From Halorussus halobius (GTDB taxonomy: Archaea > Halobacteriota > Halobacteria > Halobacteriales > Haladaptataceae): 64,000 nt of DNA. Below the pieces are notes generated by a model, which had not been told where the DNA came from, did no database searches, and worked only from the letters and a program-made list of their open reading frames with translations. The stretch lies in NCBI RefSeq assembly GCF_004765805.1, contig NZ_SBIU01000003.1, forward strand, positions 558,001-622,000, written 5' to 3'. Positions 52,681 through 61,205 of the stretch are shown in pieces. The translations under genes and the position numbers were made by a program. Every line of letters begins with the position of its first letter. Position 1 is the first letter of the stretch.

Positions 52681-54774
52681 ATGAGCAAGGACACCGACAA
52701 CGAGGCTCCGCCGCCGGAGCAGACCCGCGAGCGAGCGGACGTGGTCCGCGAGCGCGCGAACGAGCCCCGCGAGCAGACCCCGGACGCCGACCGGGACGGC
52801 CCGGAGAGCGACCGGAACGACTCGGGGTTCGAGGACCTCGGCAGCGACGTCGCGCCGGACGTCGACGACGAGGAGGTACTCGAGGACGACCTGCTCGGCG
52901 GGTTGGACATCGAGACGACCGACGAGATAGAGATTCCCGACCGGCTGGTCGACCAGGTCATCGGCCAGGACCACGCCCGCGACGTGGTCCAGAAGGCGGC
53001 CAAGCAGCGCCGCCACGTCATGATGATCGGTACGCCCGGGACGGGCAAGTCCATGCTGGCGAAGGCGATGAGCGAACTCCTCCCCAAGGAGGACCTCCAG
53101 GACGTGCTGGTCTACCACAACCCCGACGACGGCAACGAGCCGAAGGTCCGGACCGTCCCGGCGGGGAAGGGCGAGCAGATAATCGACGCCCACAAGGAGG
53201 AGGCCCGCAAGCGAAACCAGATGCGGTCGTTCCTGATGTGGGTCATCATCGCCATCGTGGCGGGCTACGCGCTGCTCATCGCGGGTCGGCCGCTGTTGGG
53301 CATCCTCGCGGCGGGGGTCATCTATCTGGCGTTCCGGTACGGCTCGCGGGGCAACGACGCGATGATTCCGAACCTGCTGGTCAACCACGCCGACCAGGCG
53401 ACCGCGCCCTTCGAGGACGCGACCGGCGCGCACGCCGGCGCGCTGCTGGGCGACGTCCGCCACGACCCGTTCCAGTCGGGCGGCATGGAGACCCCGAGTC
53501 ACGACCGCGTCGAACCCGGGGCCATCCACAAGGCCAACAAGGGCGTGCTGTTCGTCGACGAGATAAACACGCTCGACATCCGGTCCCAGCAGAAGCTGAT
53601 GACCGCGATCCAGGAGGGCGAGTTCTCCATCACGGGCCAGTCCGAGCGCTCCTCGGGCGCGATGGTCCAGACCGAACCCGTCCCCTGTGACTTCATCATG
53701 ATCGCGGCGGGGAACATGGACGCGATGGAGAACATGCACCCCGCGCTCCGGTCGCGCATCAAGGGGTACGGCTACGAGGTGTACATGGACGACACCATCG
53801 AGGACACGCCCGAGATGCGTCGGAAGTACACCCGCTTCATCGCCCAGGAGGTCGAGAACGACGGCCGCCTGCCCCACTTCGACGAGGAGGCCATCGAGGA
53901 GGTCATCCTCGAAGCCCAGCGCCGCTCGGGCCGGAAGGACCACCTCACGCTCAAGCTCCGGGACCTCGGCGGACTCGTCCGGGTCGCGGGCGACATCGCT
54001 CGCGCCGAGAACAAGGACAAGACCGAGCGCGAGGACGTGTTGCAGGCCAAGCGCCGGAGCCGGTCCATCGAACAGCAGGTCGCCGACGACTACATCGAGC
54101 GCCGGAAGGACTACGAACTCACCGTCAACGAGGGGGACGTGGTCGGGCGCGTCAACGGGCTCGCGGTCATGGGCGAGGACAGCGGTATCGTCCTGCCCGT
54201 GATGGCGGAGGTCACGCCCTCGCAGGGGCCGGGCGAGGTCATCGCCACCGGTCAGCTCAAGGAGATGGCCGAGGAGTCGGTCCAGAACGTGTCGGCCATC
54301 ATCAAGAAGTACAGCGACGAGGACCTCGGCGAGAAGGACGTCCACATCCAGTTCGTCCAGGCCGGCCAGCAGGGCGTCGACGGCGACTCGGCGTCGATTA
54401 CGGTCGCCACCGCGGTCATCTCCGCACTGGAGGACCTCCCCATCGCGCAGGACCTCGCGATGACCGGTTCGCTGTCGGTCCGGGGCGACGTGCTCCCGGT
54501 CGGCGGCGTCACCCACAAGATAGAGGCCGCCGCCAAGTCGGGGCTCGACCGGGTCATCATCCCGGCAGCCAACGAGGACGACGTGATGATAGAGGCGGAG
54601 TACGAGGACCAGATCGAGATCATCCCCGTCTCGCACATCAGCGAGGTGCTCGAAGTCGCGCTGGCGGGCGAGGCCGAGAAGGACAGCCTCGTCGACCGAC
54701 TCAAGAACCTCACCGGCTCGGCACTCGACCGGCAGGTCGGTCGCTCGGGTACCGGCAGTCCGAGCCCGCAGTAG
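52681..54774 (+). CDS. lonB: membrane-bound ATP-dependent protease LonB
   Basis: LonB is the archaeal Lon protease anchored to the membrane with its AAA+ and protease domains in the cytoplasm. The 697-residue chain has an acidic N terminus, Walker A GTPGTGKSM with Lys123, two adjacent transmembrane helices around residues 183-220 inserted in the AAA+ domain, Walker B GVLFVDEIN, and the C-terminal protease domain with catalytic Ser570 (DGDSAS) and Lys613 (THKIEA). In haloarchaea it is essential and also degrades the carotenoid enzyme phytoene synthase. The start follows a short leader. Confidence 0.97.
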   Translation: MSKDTDNEAPPPEQTRERADVVRERANEPREQTPDADRDGPESDRNDSGFEDLGSDVAPDVDDEEVLEDDLLGGLDIETTDEIEIPDRLVDQVIGQDHARDVVQKAAKQRRHVMMIGTPGTGKSMLAKAMSELLPKEDLQDVLVYHNPDDGNEPKVRTVPAGKGEQIIDAHKEEARKRNQMRSFLMWVIIAIVAGYALLIAGRPLLGILAAGVIYLAFRYGSRGNDAMIPNLLVNHADQATAPFEDATGAHAGALLGDVRHDPFQSGGMETPSHDRVEPGAIHKANKGVLFVDEINTLDIRSQQKLMTAIQEGEFSITGQSERSSGAMVQTEPVPCDFIMIAAGNMDAMENMHPALRSRIKGYGYEVYMDDTIEDTPEMRRKYTRFIAQEVENDGRLPHFDEEAIEEVILEAQRRSGRKDHLTLKLRDLGGLVRVAGDIARAENKDKTEREDVLQAKRRSRSIEQQVADDYIERRKDYELTVNEGDVVGRVNGLAVMGEDSGIVLPVMAEVTPSQGPGEVIATGQLKEMAEESVQNVSAIIKKYSDEDLGEKDVHIQFVQAGQQGVDGDSASITVATAVISALEDLPIAQDLAMTGSLSVRGDVLPVGGVTHKIEAAAKSGLDRVIIPAANEDDVMIEAEYEDQIEIIPVSHISEVLEVALAGEAEKDSLVDRLKNLTGSALDRQVGRSGTGSPSPQ

Positions 54775-54800
54775 CCCCGCCGTCGTTCGGTTTTTCGGGG
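54775..54800 (+). terminator. possible terminator after lonB
   Basis: CCCCG at 54775-54779 can pair with CGGGG at 54796-54800, and a run of five T (54791-54795) precedes the second arm, directly after the lonB stop. Confidence 0.4.
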
Positions 54801-54892
54801 CTGGGCGTCCGGGGGTCCCGTGGGCCGGGGCGCGTCGGAATATACCGAAAGCGACAGACATTTCTTGGGACCGACCTATCCTTCGAACTGAT

Positions 54893-55093
54893 ATGGCACT
54901 CAAGAAGAGCCTCCTGAAGGGTCTCGTCGCGTTCGCGGTCGTAACGCTGCTCGCACGCAAGGTCGGCATCGAGGACCTCGCCACTCGCCTCGGTCTGGTG
55001 ACCGGCGGGTCGGTCGTGGTCGGGTCGTGGCTGACCTCGGGCGAGGACGACGCCGAGATCGAGTTCGAGGACGAAGCGACCGTTGCGGAGTAA
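54893..55093 (+). CDS. small protein with one hydrophobic helix, function unknown
   Basis: This 66-residue protein has a basic start (MALKKSLLKG), one or two short hydrophobic stretches (residues 9-21 and 36-47) and a strongly acidic tail (SGEDDAEIEFEDEATVAE). I do not recognise a family. It lies 118 bp after lonB in the same direction with its own AT-richer upstream DNA, so it may be independent. Confidence 0.6.
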   Translation: MALKKSLLKGLVAFAVVTLLARKVGIEDLATRLGLVTGGSVVVGSWLTSGEDDAEIEFEDEATVAE

Positions 55094-55145
55094 CGCTACA
55101 CGTCCCGTCCGGGCACCCGCCCGAAACGTCCCGTTCTACCGGCCG

Positions 55146-55454
55146 TCAGATTTTCCGGCCCCGCGTCGGCCCGAGCATCACGTACCCCAGCGTCTGGGCG
55201 AACCGGTGGAGCATGGCGAACTCGAACATCACGACGACCGCGCCACCGACCACCGTGGCGGTCCTGAGCTCTCCTTGGAGGCCGAACCTCGTGATACTCC
55301 AGTAGACCGCTGTCCCCGTCGCGACCAGCGTCGGCACGGTCACGGCCACGCAGATGGCGGCGTACGTGGCTATCAGGGCGAACTCTCGGAGGTACGCGAC
55401 CGCTCGGAGGGCCGACCGCCGTCCGAGCTTCACGGCTCTCGCTCGTATCGACAT
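55146..55454 (-). CDS. small membrane protein, function unknown
   Basis: This 102-residue protein has two transmembrane helices (about residues 23-50 and 63-83) and a basic tail (GPTRGRKI). A good TATA-like CATAATATT lies about 29 nt upstream of ATG 55454, which supports this start over longer in-frame versions. It is convergent with the small gene after lonB. No family recognised. Confidence 0.6.
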   Translation of the reverse strand: MSIRARAVKLGRRSALRAVAYLREFALIATYAAICVAVTVPTLVATGTAVYWSITRFGLQGELRTATVVGGAVVVMFEFAMLHRFAQTLGYVMLGPTRGRKI

Positions 55455-55570
55455 GTCCGCAACGCTACGTGTCTGGATACATAATATTTGGGGTCCGGGT
55501 CGCGTTCCGGTCGCCGGCCCGACGGCGGCGAATCGACGCCGCTTTTTCCGCGCCGGACCGAGCCCCGGAC

Positions 55571-56311
55571 ATGGACGCTCCGGACGCGGACGCGCTCGGC
55601 GACCTCGTCGCCCGGAACCGGCGCTCGGACGACCCCGCACTGGTGGCGGCTCGGACGAACCGGCGGTACGACTACCGTCGGTTCTGCACGACCGCGTGGA
55701 AGACCGGCAACTTTTGGCGGCGGCTCGGGGTGCACCGCGGTACCGCGGTCGCGGTCGCAGCCGACCCCGTCCCGGAGCCGGTGTTCGCGCTGTTCGGCGC
55801 GGCGCTACTCGGCGCGCGGACCGAGTTCGGACTCCCCGAATCCGCGGCGACGCTCGACGCTCGCCTCGCGGTCGCGGCCCGGGAGGCGGTCGCCGACTAC
55901 GAACTCCCGCCCGGCGGCCGGCGCGTGGCCTACGGCGGGCCGCCCGACGACCCCGGCGTCGCCCACTTCGAGCGCGACGTCTGGAGCGAGAATCCGGCCT
56001 TTCCCGACGCGTCGGTCGACCCGGATTCGGTCGCGCTCGCGGCCGGCGACCGGGCGTTCTCCCACGCCGACCTGCTGTCGGGTGCCCGCCGGGTCGCCGA
56101 CGAGTGGGCGCTCGAACCGGGCGACGAGGTGGCGGTCCGCGCGTCGCTGGCCGACCCCGGCGCGGTCGTCGCGGGCGTCCTCGCGCCGCTGCTGGCGGGC
56201 GCGACGGTGCTGTTGCCCGGCGACGATGCGACCGGCGACGTCGCGGTCGTCGGCGAGGGACGCGCCGACGCGCCCGAGTCGCGGACGCTCGCGGCCGCCG
56301 AGTTCCCGTAG
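55571..56311 (+). CDS. protein with two copies of the N-terminal lobe of AMP-ligases
   Basis: This 246-residue protein resembles only the first subdomain of acyl-CoA synthetases, twice. Copy one (residues 22-86) reads PALVAARTNRRYDYRRFCTT ... LGVHRGTAVAVAA ... ALFGAALLGARTEF; copy two (153-216) reads SVALAAGDRAFSHADLLSGA ... LEPGDEVAVRASL ... GVLAPLLAGATVLLP. The adenylation core (YTSGTTGxPKG) and C-terminal lid are absent, so it cannot work as a ligase. Whether it binds CoA or acts on a partner ligase is unknown. A full AMP-ligase gene lies 0.7 kb downstream on the other strand. Confidence 0.65.
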   Translation: MDAPDADALGDLVARNRRSDDPALVAARTNRRYDYRRFCTTAWKTGNFWRRLGVHRGTAVAVAADPVPEPVFALFGAALLGARTEFGLPESAATLDARLAVAAREAVADYELPPGGRRVAYGGPPDDPGVAHFERDVWSENPAFPDASVDPDSVALAAGDRAFSHADLLSGARRVADEWALEPGDEVAVRASLADPGAVVAGVLAPLLAGATVLLPGDDATGDVAVVGEGRADAPESRTLAAAEFP

Positions 56312-56383
56312 CCCGTCACGGCGGGGTCGAATCGCTCGGCTCCGGAGGGAAATCGGTTTACGTCGACGCGAGGAGGTCCCGAT

Positions 56384-56965
56384 ATGCCAGGCGTTGCCTT
56401 CGAGCGCGGCGAGCGCGTCGCGCTCTACACCGTCGAGCGCGACGACGCGACCGTCTTCCAGCGCGGGCGCAACCACCCCGACCTCCGGGGACCGCTCGGA
56501 CTGGCCGACCCGACGAACGCCGCGCAGGTCGTCGACACCGTCGAGGACTGGGTCGAGCGCGACGACAGCGCCAACCTGCTGGTCTGTCTGCCCCCCGACG
56601 AGTCGAATCCCGAGGCCGCGACCGCCATGGGCGCGGGCGGCGGTCCGACCCCCGTCGGTGCCGTGAACGCGTGGGACCTCGACCGACCCCACGGACAGCT
56701 CTCCTACTGGCTGTTCCCCGCGTATCAGGGCGAGGGGTACGCTACCGAGGCGACGACCCTGTTCCTCGATTACCTGTTCGACGCCCGCGAGATTCGGGGC
56801 GTCGAGGCGCGCGTGTTCTCGCACAACGACGCCTCGGCCGCCCTGCTCGACCGGCTCGGGTTCACCCGGGAGGGACGCCTCCGGGAGCGCAACTTCGTCG
56901 ACGGCGCGTACCGCGACGAACTCGTCTTCGGACTGCTCCGCGAGGAGTGGGTCGGGAACGAGTGA
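56384..56965 (+). CDS. GNAT family N-acetyltransferase (RimJ/RimL type)
   Basis: This 193-residue enzyme should transfer an acetyl group from acetyl-CoA to an amino group. It has the GNAT acetyl-CoA site YQGEGYATEATTLFLDYLFD, then VEARVFSHNDASAALLDRLGFTREGRLRERNFVDG, typical of the RimJ/RimL branch. GGAGGT at 56372-56377 lies six nt before ATG 56384, a clear ribosome site that settles the start. The substrate is unknown. Confidence 0.9.
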   Translation: MPGVAFERGERVALYTVERDDATVFQRGRNHPDLRGPLGLADPTNAAQVVDTVEDWVERDDSANLLVCLPPDESNPEAATAMGAGGGPTPVGAVNAWDLDRPHGQLSYWLFPAYQGEGYATEATTLFLDYLFDAREIRGVEARVFSHNDASAALLDRLGFTREGRLRERNFVDGAYRDELVFGLLREEWVGNE

Positions 56966-56982
56966 GTTTCCGGGGCGAGCGC

Positions 56983-58992
56983 CTACTCGGCGTCGGCCAG
57001 TTCGTCCAGCGCCTCGGGGTTCTCGATGCTGCTCATGTCGCCGAGGTCCTCGCCGGTGTACGTCGCCTCGATGGCCCGCCGGATTATCTTGCCCGACTGG
57101 GTTTTGGGGAACTCCTCGACGAACAGGACCTCGCGGGGTCGGAACGGCTTGCCGAGCTCTTGGCCGACCTGCGCGCGCAGCGCCTCCCGGAGGTCGTCGC
57201 TCTCGTCGTAGCCGTCGTCGAGGATGACGTAGGCCACCACGGCCTGTCCGGTGGTGTCGTCCGGCACGCCCACGGCGGCGGCCTGATTCACCGCGTCGTG
57301 GTCGATGAGCGCGCCCTCGACCTCGGCGGGACCGACCTTGCGACCCGCCACGTTGATGGCGTCGTCGGCCCGGCCGTGGAGGAACCAGAAGCCGTCCTCG
57401 TCCTTCTGGGCCCAGTCGCCGTGGTCCCACAGCGGCGGGTCCTCGAAGCTCGACCAGTACTCCGCGAGGTAGCGCTCGTCGCCCGACCAGAGGCTCTTGG
57501 TCATCGACGGACAGGAGTCCCGTGCCACGAGGAAGCCCCGCTCGTGGGTGTCGGCGATGGACTCGCCCGACGAGTCCACGACGTCGATGTCCATGCCGAG
57601 CCCCGGCCCGCCCAGCGTACAGGGCTTGAGCGACTGGATCGGCATCGGCATGAGAAAGCAGCCCATTATCTCGGTGCCGCCCGAGATGTTGATGATGGGC
57701 GCGTCGCCCCCGCCGACCTTCTCGTGGAACCACCGCCAGCTCTCGGGGTCCCACGGTTCGCCGGTCGAGCCCAGCAGTCGGAGCGTCGAGAGGTCGTGGC
57801 CCTCCAGCCACTCGTCGCCGTGCTTGCGGAGCGCGCGGATGGCGGTCGGCGAGATGCCGAACACGGTCAGCCCGTGGCGGTCTATCATCTCCCAGAACCG
57901 GTCGGGTTCGGGGTGGTCGGGCGCGCCCTCGTACATGAAGATAGTGCCGCCGAACGCGTGGTTGCCGATGAGCGTCCACGGTCCCATCATCCAGCCGATG
58001 TCGCTGACCCAGAAAAAGCGGTCGCTGGGCTTGTGGTCGAACCCGAAGTACATCTCCTTGGCGGCCTGCAGCAGCGCGCCGGCGTGGGTGTGGACGATGC
58101 CCTTGGGTTTGCCCGTCGTCCCCGAGGAGTACAGCAGCATCGACTCGGCCGAGGAGTCCAGCGACTTGGTGTCGTACTCGTCGGCCCGGGTTGCGACCGC
58201 GTCGGCCCACGTCGCGTCGCGGCTCCGCCAGGAGATGGACTCGCTCTCGCTGGAGACGAGCCCGAGTCGCTCGTAGACGACCGTGTGCTCGACGTGGCCG
58301 GCCTCGGCGATGGCGTCGTCGGCCGTGCCCTTCAGCCGTACCTCGCTGCCCCGCCGGTAGAAGCCGTCGCCGGTGAACAGCACCGAGCACTCGGCGTCCG
58401 CGATGCGGGTCGCGGTCGCGTCCACGCCGAACCCCGAGAAGATGGGGACCGCGATAGCGCCCACCTTGAAACAGCCGTAGAGGATGGCCTGGACCTCGGG
58501 CACCATCGGCATGTACAGCCCCACGGTGTCGCCGGTGCCGACGCCGACCGATTCGAGGTAGTTTGCCACCTGGTTCGACTGGCGGGCGAGTTCGTGGTAG
58601 GTGGTCTCCCGGACCTCGCCGCCCTCGCCCTCCCAGATGCACGCGACCTTGTTTCGGGTCTCGCTGTCGGGCGCGGCGTGGCGGTCGACCACGTTGTGCG
58701 CGGCGTTCAACTTCCCGCCGGGGTACCACTCGGAGAACTGCGGCCCGTCGCTGTCGTCTCGTACTGCGTCGTAGTCCTCGTCGAACTCGATGTCGAGGTA
58801 GTCGACGAGTTCGTCCCAGAACCACTCGACGCCCGAGGCCTCCTCGCCGGGCACCTCCGTCGTGGTCCGCTCTATCAGTTCGTCGTAGTCGTCGATGCCG
58901 TACTCCTGCATGAACTGGTAGACGTTGGTCGACTCCACGAACTCCTCGCTGGGTTCGTGGACGATTTCGTCGACGTCTTCGAGAGTCTCCAT
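56983..58992 (-). CDS. acetyl-CoA-synthetase-like AMP-forming ligase
   Basis: This 669-residue ligase activates acetate or another short carboxylic acid. It has an ACS N-terminal region (DGPQFSEWYPGGKLNAAHNVVDRH), A3 LLYSSGTTGKPKGIVHTH, FWVSDIGWMMGPW, the GGTEIMG region and the A10 lysine in FPKTQSGKIIRRA. Fold and length match the Acs/PrpE group; acetate or propionate are the likely substrates. A strong ribosome site AAGGAGG eight nt upstream decides ATG 58992; the 11 residues upstream in frame are ignored. The lysine may be controlled by acetylation, as in relatives. Confidence 0.9.
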   Translation of the reverse strand: METLEDVDEIVHEPSEEFVESTNVYQFMQEYGIDDYDELIERTTTEVPGEEASGVEWFWDELVDYLDIEFDEDYDAVRDDSDGPQFSEWYPGGKLNAAHNVVDRHAAPDSETRNKVACIWEGEGGEVRETTYHELARQSNQVANYLESVGVGTGDTVGLYMPMVPEVQAILYGCFKVGAIAVPIFSGFGVDATATRIADAECSVLFTGDGFYRRGSEVRLKGTADDAIAEAGHVEHTVVYERLGLVSSESESISWRSRDATWADAVATRADEYDTKSLDSSAESMLLYSSGTTGKPKGIVHTHAGALLQAAKEMYFGFDHKPSDRFFWVSDIGWMMGPWTLIGNHAFGGTIFMYEGAPDHPEPDRFWEMIDRHGLTVFGISPTAIRALRKHGDEWLEGHDLSTLRLLGSTGEPWDPESWRWFHEKVGGGDAPIINISGGTEIMGCFLMPMPIQSLKPCTLGGPGLGMDIDVVDSSGESIADTHERGFLVARDSCPSMTKSLWSGDERYLAEYWSSFEDPPLWDHGDWAQKDEDGFWFLHGRADDAINVAGRKVGPAEVEGALIDHDAVNQAAAVGVPDDTTGQAVVAYVILDDGYDESDDLREALRAQVGQELGKPFRPREVLFVEEFPKTQSGKIIRRAIEATYTGEDLGDMSSIENPEALDELADAE

Positions 58993-59000
58993 GATCTGAA

Positions 59001-59007
59001 CCTCCTT
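59001..59007 (-). promoter_or_regulatory. strong ribosome binding site of the acetyl-CoA-synthetase-like gene
   Basis: AAGGAGG on the minus strand lies eight nt before ATG 58992. Most genes of this window are leaderless or weakly led, so this classic site stands out. Confidence 0.65.
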
Positions 59008-59112
59008 GCGGCAAGAATCGACCACCAGTACAAAGTAAGTTACCGAAATCCCGTCACCTCGCCCACCCTGCGAGCGAGGCCCGCGTCGGCGGCCTCGCTC
59101 CGTTCGCGACCG

Positions 59113-59985
59113 TCAGGCCTCGCGCGGGGGCAACGCTCGGTCGAGCGCCGCCGCGACTGCCTCGACGTCCGCGACGTCGTCGCGGTCCCGACGCACGTCC
59201 CGCAGTCCCCACGCCGACCACCCGGCGCGGTGGACGACCACGGCGTCGTCCGTCACCTCGTAGCTCTCGAACGCCGACCACGGGCGCAGGTGCTTGGCGA
59301 CCGGATTCCCGGTCAACAGTCCGGCGTCGGTGACCGCGACGGTCCGCTCGGCCAACGCGCCGGTCAGTCCCGCCCCGCCCGCGACCGCGACGTTGAACAG
59401 CCATCGGAACGCTTCGAGTTCGGGGACGAGGACCGACGCCGCGAACCCGACCATCCCGCCGACCATCAGCCCGGCCACGGCCCACCTCGCCACTCGCCGG
59501 TCGCGCTCGGGGCCGCGTGCCTCGAAGCGGGCGTACTCCTCGGCCGCCGAGACGACCGCCTTCGCGTGGCGGTTGCGGGCCGCGACCGCCAGTCCCATGC
59601 CGACGAACACGCCGCCCAGCGCCGCGAGCATCGAGACGGCCAGAACGCTGCCCGGCACGCCACCGTTCGGAATCGCGACGACCAGGGCCACGGCGTAGCC
59701 GGCGGGGACGACCGTCCCGAGCCACACCCACGGCGTCGACCCGAGGCCGACTGCGAGTCGCTCGGAGCGCGCGAGGTAGCCCACGACCGCCACGGTCGCG
59801 GCGACGCTCGCGAGCAGGACCGGGTACAGCGTCGCTCCGTCGGTGGTCACGCCGAGCGCGACCGCCGCGACGGCCGTCGGCGCGACCAGCACGGCGGCGT
59901 ACAGCCCCACGAGAACGCCGAAGAACTCGTCGGTCCCGTCGAGCGGGAGGTCGGCGACTTCGCGGCGGTCGGTCTCGACTGCCAT
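59113..59985 (-). CDS. polytopic membrane protein with C-terminal PH-like domain
   Basis: This 290-residue protein has about six transmembrane segments (residues 22-200) followed by a soluble C-terminal domain (AVTDAGLLTGNPVAKHLRPWSAFESYEVTDDAVVVH) like the bacterial PH/YdbS-type fold. I do not recognise a named family. ATG 59985 fits the conserved-looking start; a 13-residue extension to 60024 is possible. Confidence 0.65.
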   Translation of the reverse strand: MAVETDRREVADLPLDGTDEFFGVLVGLYAAVLVAPTAVAAVALGVTTDGATLYPVLLASVAATVAVVGYLARSERLAVGLGSTPWVWLGTVVPAGYAVALVVAIPNGGVPGSVLAVSMLAALGGVFVGMGLAVAARNRHAKAVVSAAEEYARFEARGPERDRRVARWAVAGLMVGGMVGFAASVLVPELEAFRWLFNVAVAGGAGLTGALAERTVAVTDAGLLTGNPVAKHLRPWSAFESYEVTDDAVVVHRAGWSAWGLRDVRRDRDDVADVEAVAAALDRALPPREA

Positions 59986-60042
59986 CGTCGGTAGTTGTCC
60001 GCGTTCCCTGAAAAGCGTTCGCACGCCAGTCCTCCCGGCGTC

Positions 60043-61056
60043 TCACGCCCACTCGATGCCCAATCCCTCGTGGACGGCGAACTCCAGCGCGTTGACCACG
60101 TAGTGGGCGACCACCACGACCAGCAGGCTCCCGGTGAGGACGTAGGCGGCCGCGAGCGCGAACCCGAGCGCGCCGGTCACGACGATTCCGCCGGGCCCCT
60201 GCGCGCCGTGGCCCGCCGCGAACGCGACGGTCGAGGCGACCGCGAGCAGCCACGGGGAGACGCCGAACCCGGTCGCGAACGCGCCGATCAACGCCGCGCG
60301 AAAGAGAAGTTCCTCGAACCCCGCGATGACCGGCAACACGACCCCGAGCAGGACCACCCATCCGCCGGTCGAGTCGGGCGCGAGCGAGTCCCGGACGCTC
60401 TCGGCGTACTCCACCCCGGCGGCGTCGAGGGCAGCGGCCGCCAGCTCGTCGGCGACGTACAGCGCCACCCCGACGGCGACGCCGAGTCCGACCGCCGGGA
60501 GGCCGGCGTTCCACGCCGCGCCCGGAACGACGCCGAGCGCCGACAGCGGGACGTTCCCGAGCCATATCGCGCCGACCAGCACAGCACCGAACAGCCCCTG
60601 ACTCACCGCGACGTTGAGTAGCAACGCGGCGGGCGAGAGGTCGAGTCGCCGGACGTCGGCGTCGGTCCGACTGGTGTCGCCCCCGGCGCGCCGAGCGTCG
60701 GCTTCCGCCGGGTTCTCTCCCCACGGCGACGCCTCGGCGTCGGTCACCTCCACGCCGGCGTCATCGGCCCACGGACTCCCGTCTTCCGGTCGGTCGGCCT
60801 CGTCGTCGAGAACCTCGCGCTCGATGCGCTCGGCCCGCGACAGGCCGGTGTCCCGGTGGCGCTCGATTCGGGCCGCACCGGTCGCGGGGACCTCCGGCGA
60901 TTCGCGGTCGCGGGTCCCGGCTCGCTCCGCCTGGCCGTCCTCACCGTCCGCGGGGTCGTCGAACATCGCCTCGGAGGCACGCGCGAGGAGAATCAGGAGC
61001 CCGAGGACCAGCAGCGTCACGGCGGCGAACGACTCGTACATCGGCGCTGGTGCCAT
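60043..61056 (-). CDS. CPBP-family intramembrane metalloprotease
   Basis: This 337-residue protein has an N-terminal helix, a long acidic hydrophilic region (about residues 30-135) and then a CPBP/Abi protease domain with about seven helices. The motifs are AGFEELLFRAALIG (EExxxR) and VAFAAGHGAQGP, with a final AHYVVNALEF. Relatives include prenyl-protein peptidases and bacteriocin self-immunity proteins, so substrate is uncertain. The long acidic insert is unusual and probably cytoplasmic. Confidence 0.85.
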   Translation of the reverse strand: MAPAPMYESFAAVTLLVLGLLILLARASEAMFDDPADGEDGQAERAGTRDRESPEVPATGAARIERHRDTGLSRAERIEREVLDDEADRPEDGSPWADDAGVEVTDAEASPWGENPAEADARRAGGDTSRTDADVRRLDLSPAALLLNVAVSQGLFGAVLVGAIWLGNVPLSALGVVPGAAWNAGLPAVGLGVAVGVALYVADELAAAALDAAGVEYAESVRDSLAPDSTGGWVVLLGVVLPVIAGFEELLFRAALIGAFATGFGVSPWLLAVASTVAFAAGHGAQGPGGIVVTGALGFALAAAYVLTGSLLVVVVAHYVVNALEFAVHEGLGIEWA

Positions 61057-61205
61057 CGGTTCGGCGTAGGGAGCCCGACGACAAAAATCGGTGGTTCGAG
61101 AAGCGGGTCGGGGAACGATGCCCGTTCAGCGAACGAGCCCGTAACGTCGTCGGGAGCCGGGCGCGCGTCTCGTCGCGCGCCCCGCGACCGCAGCAAAAGG
61201 TCGTC

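Noticed and set aside
55354..59994. 1546-codon open frame spanning several genes
   Set aside because: It crosses a ligase gene antisense and intergenic DNA, and has no recognisable domain; a GC-rich shadow.
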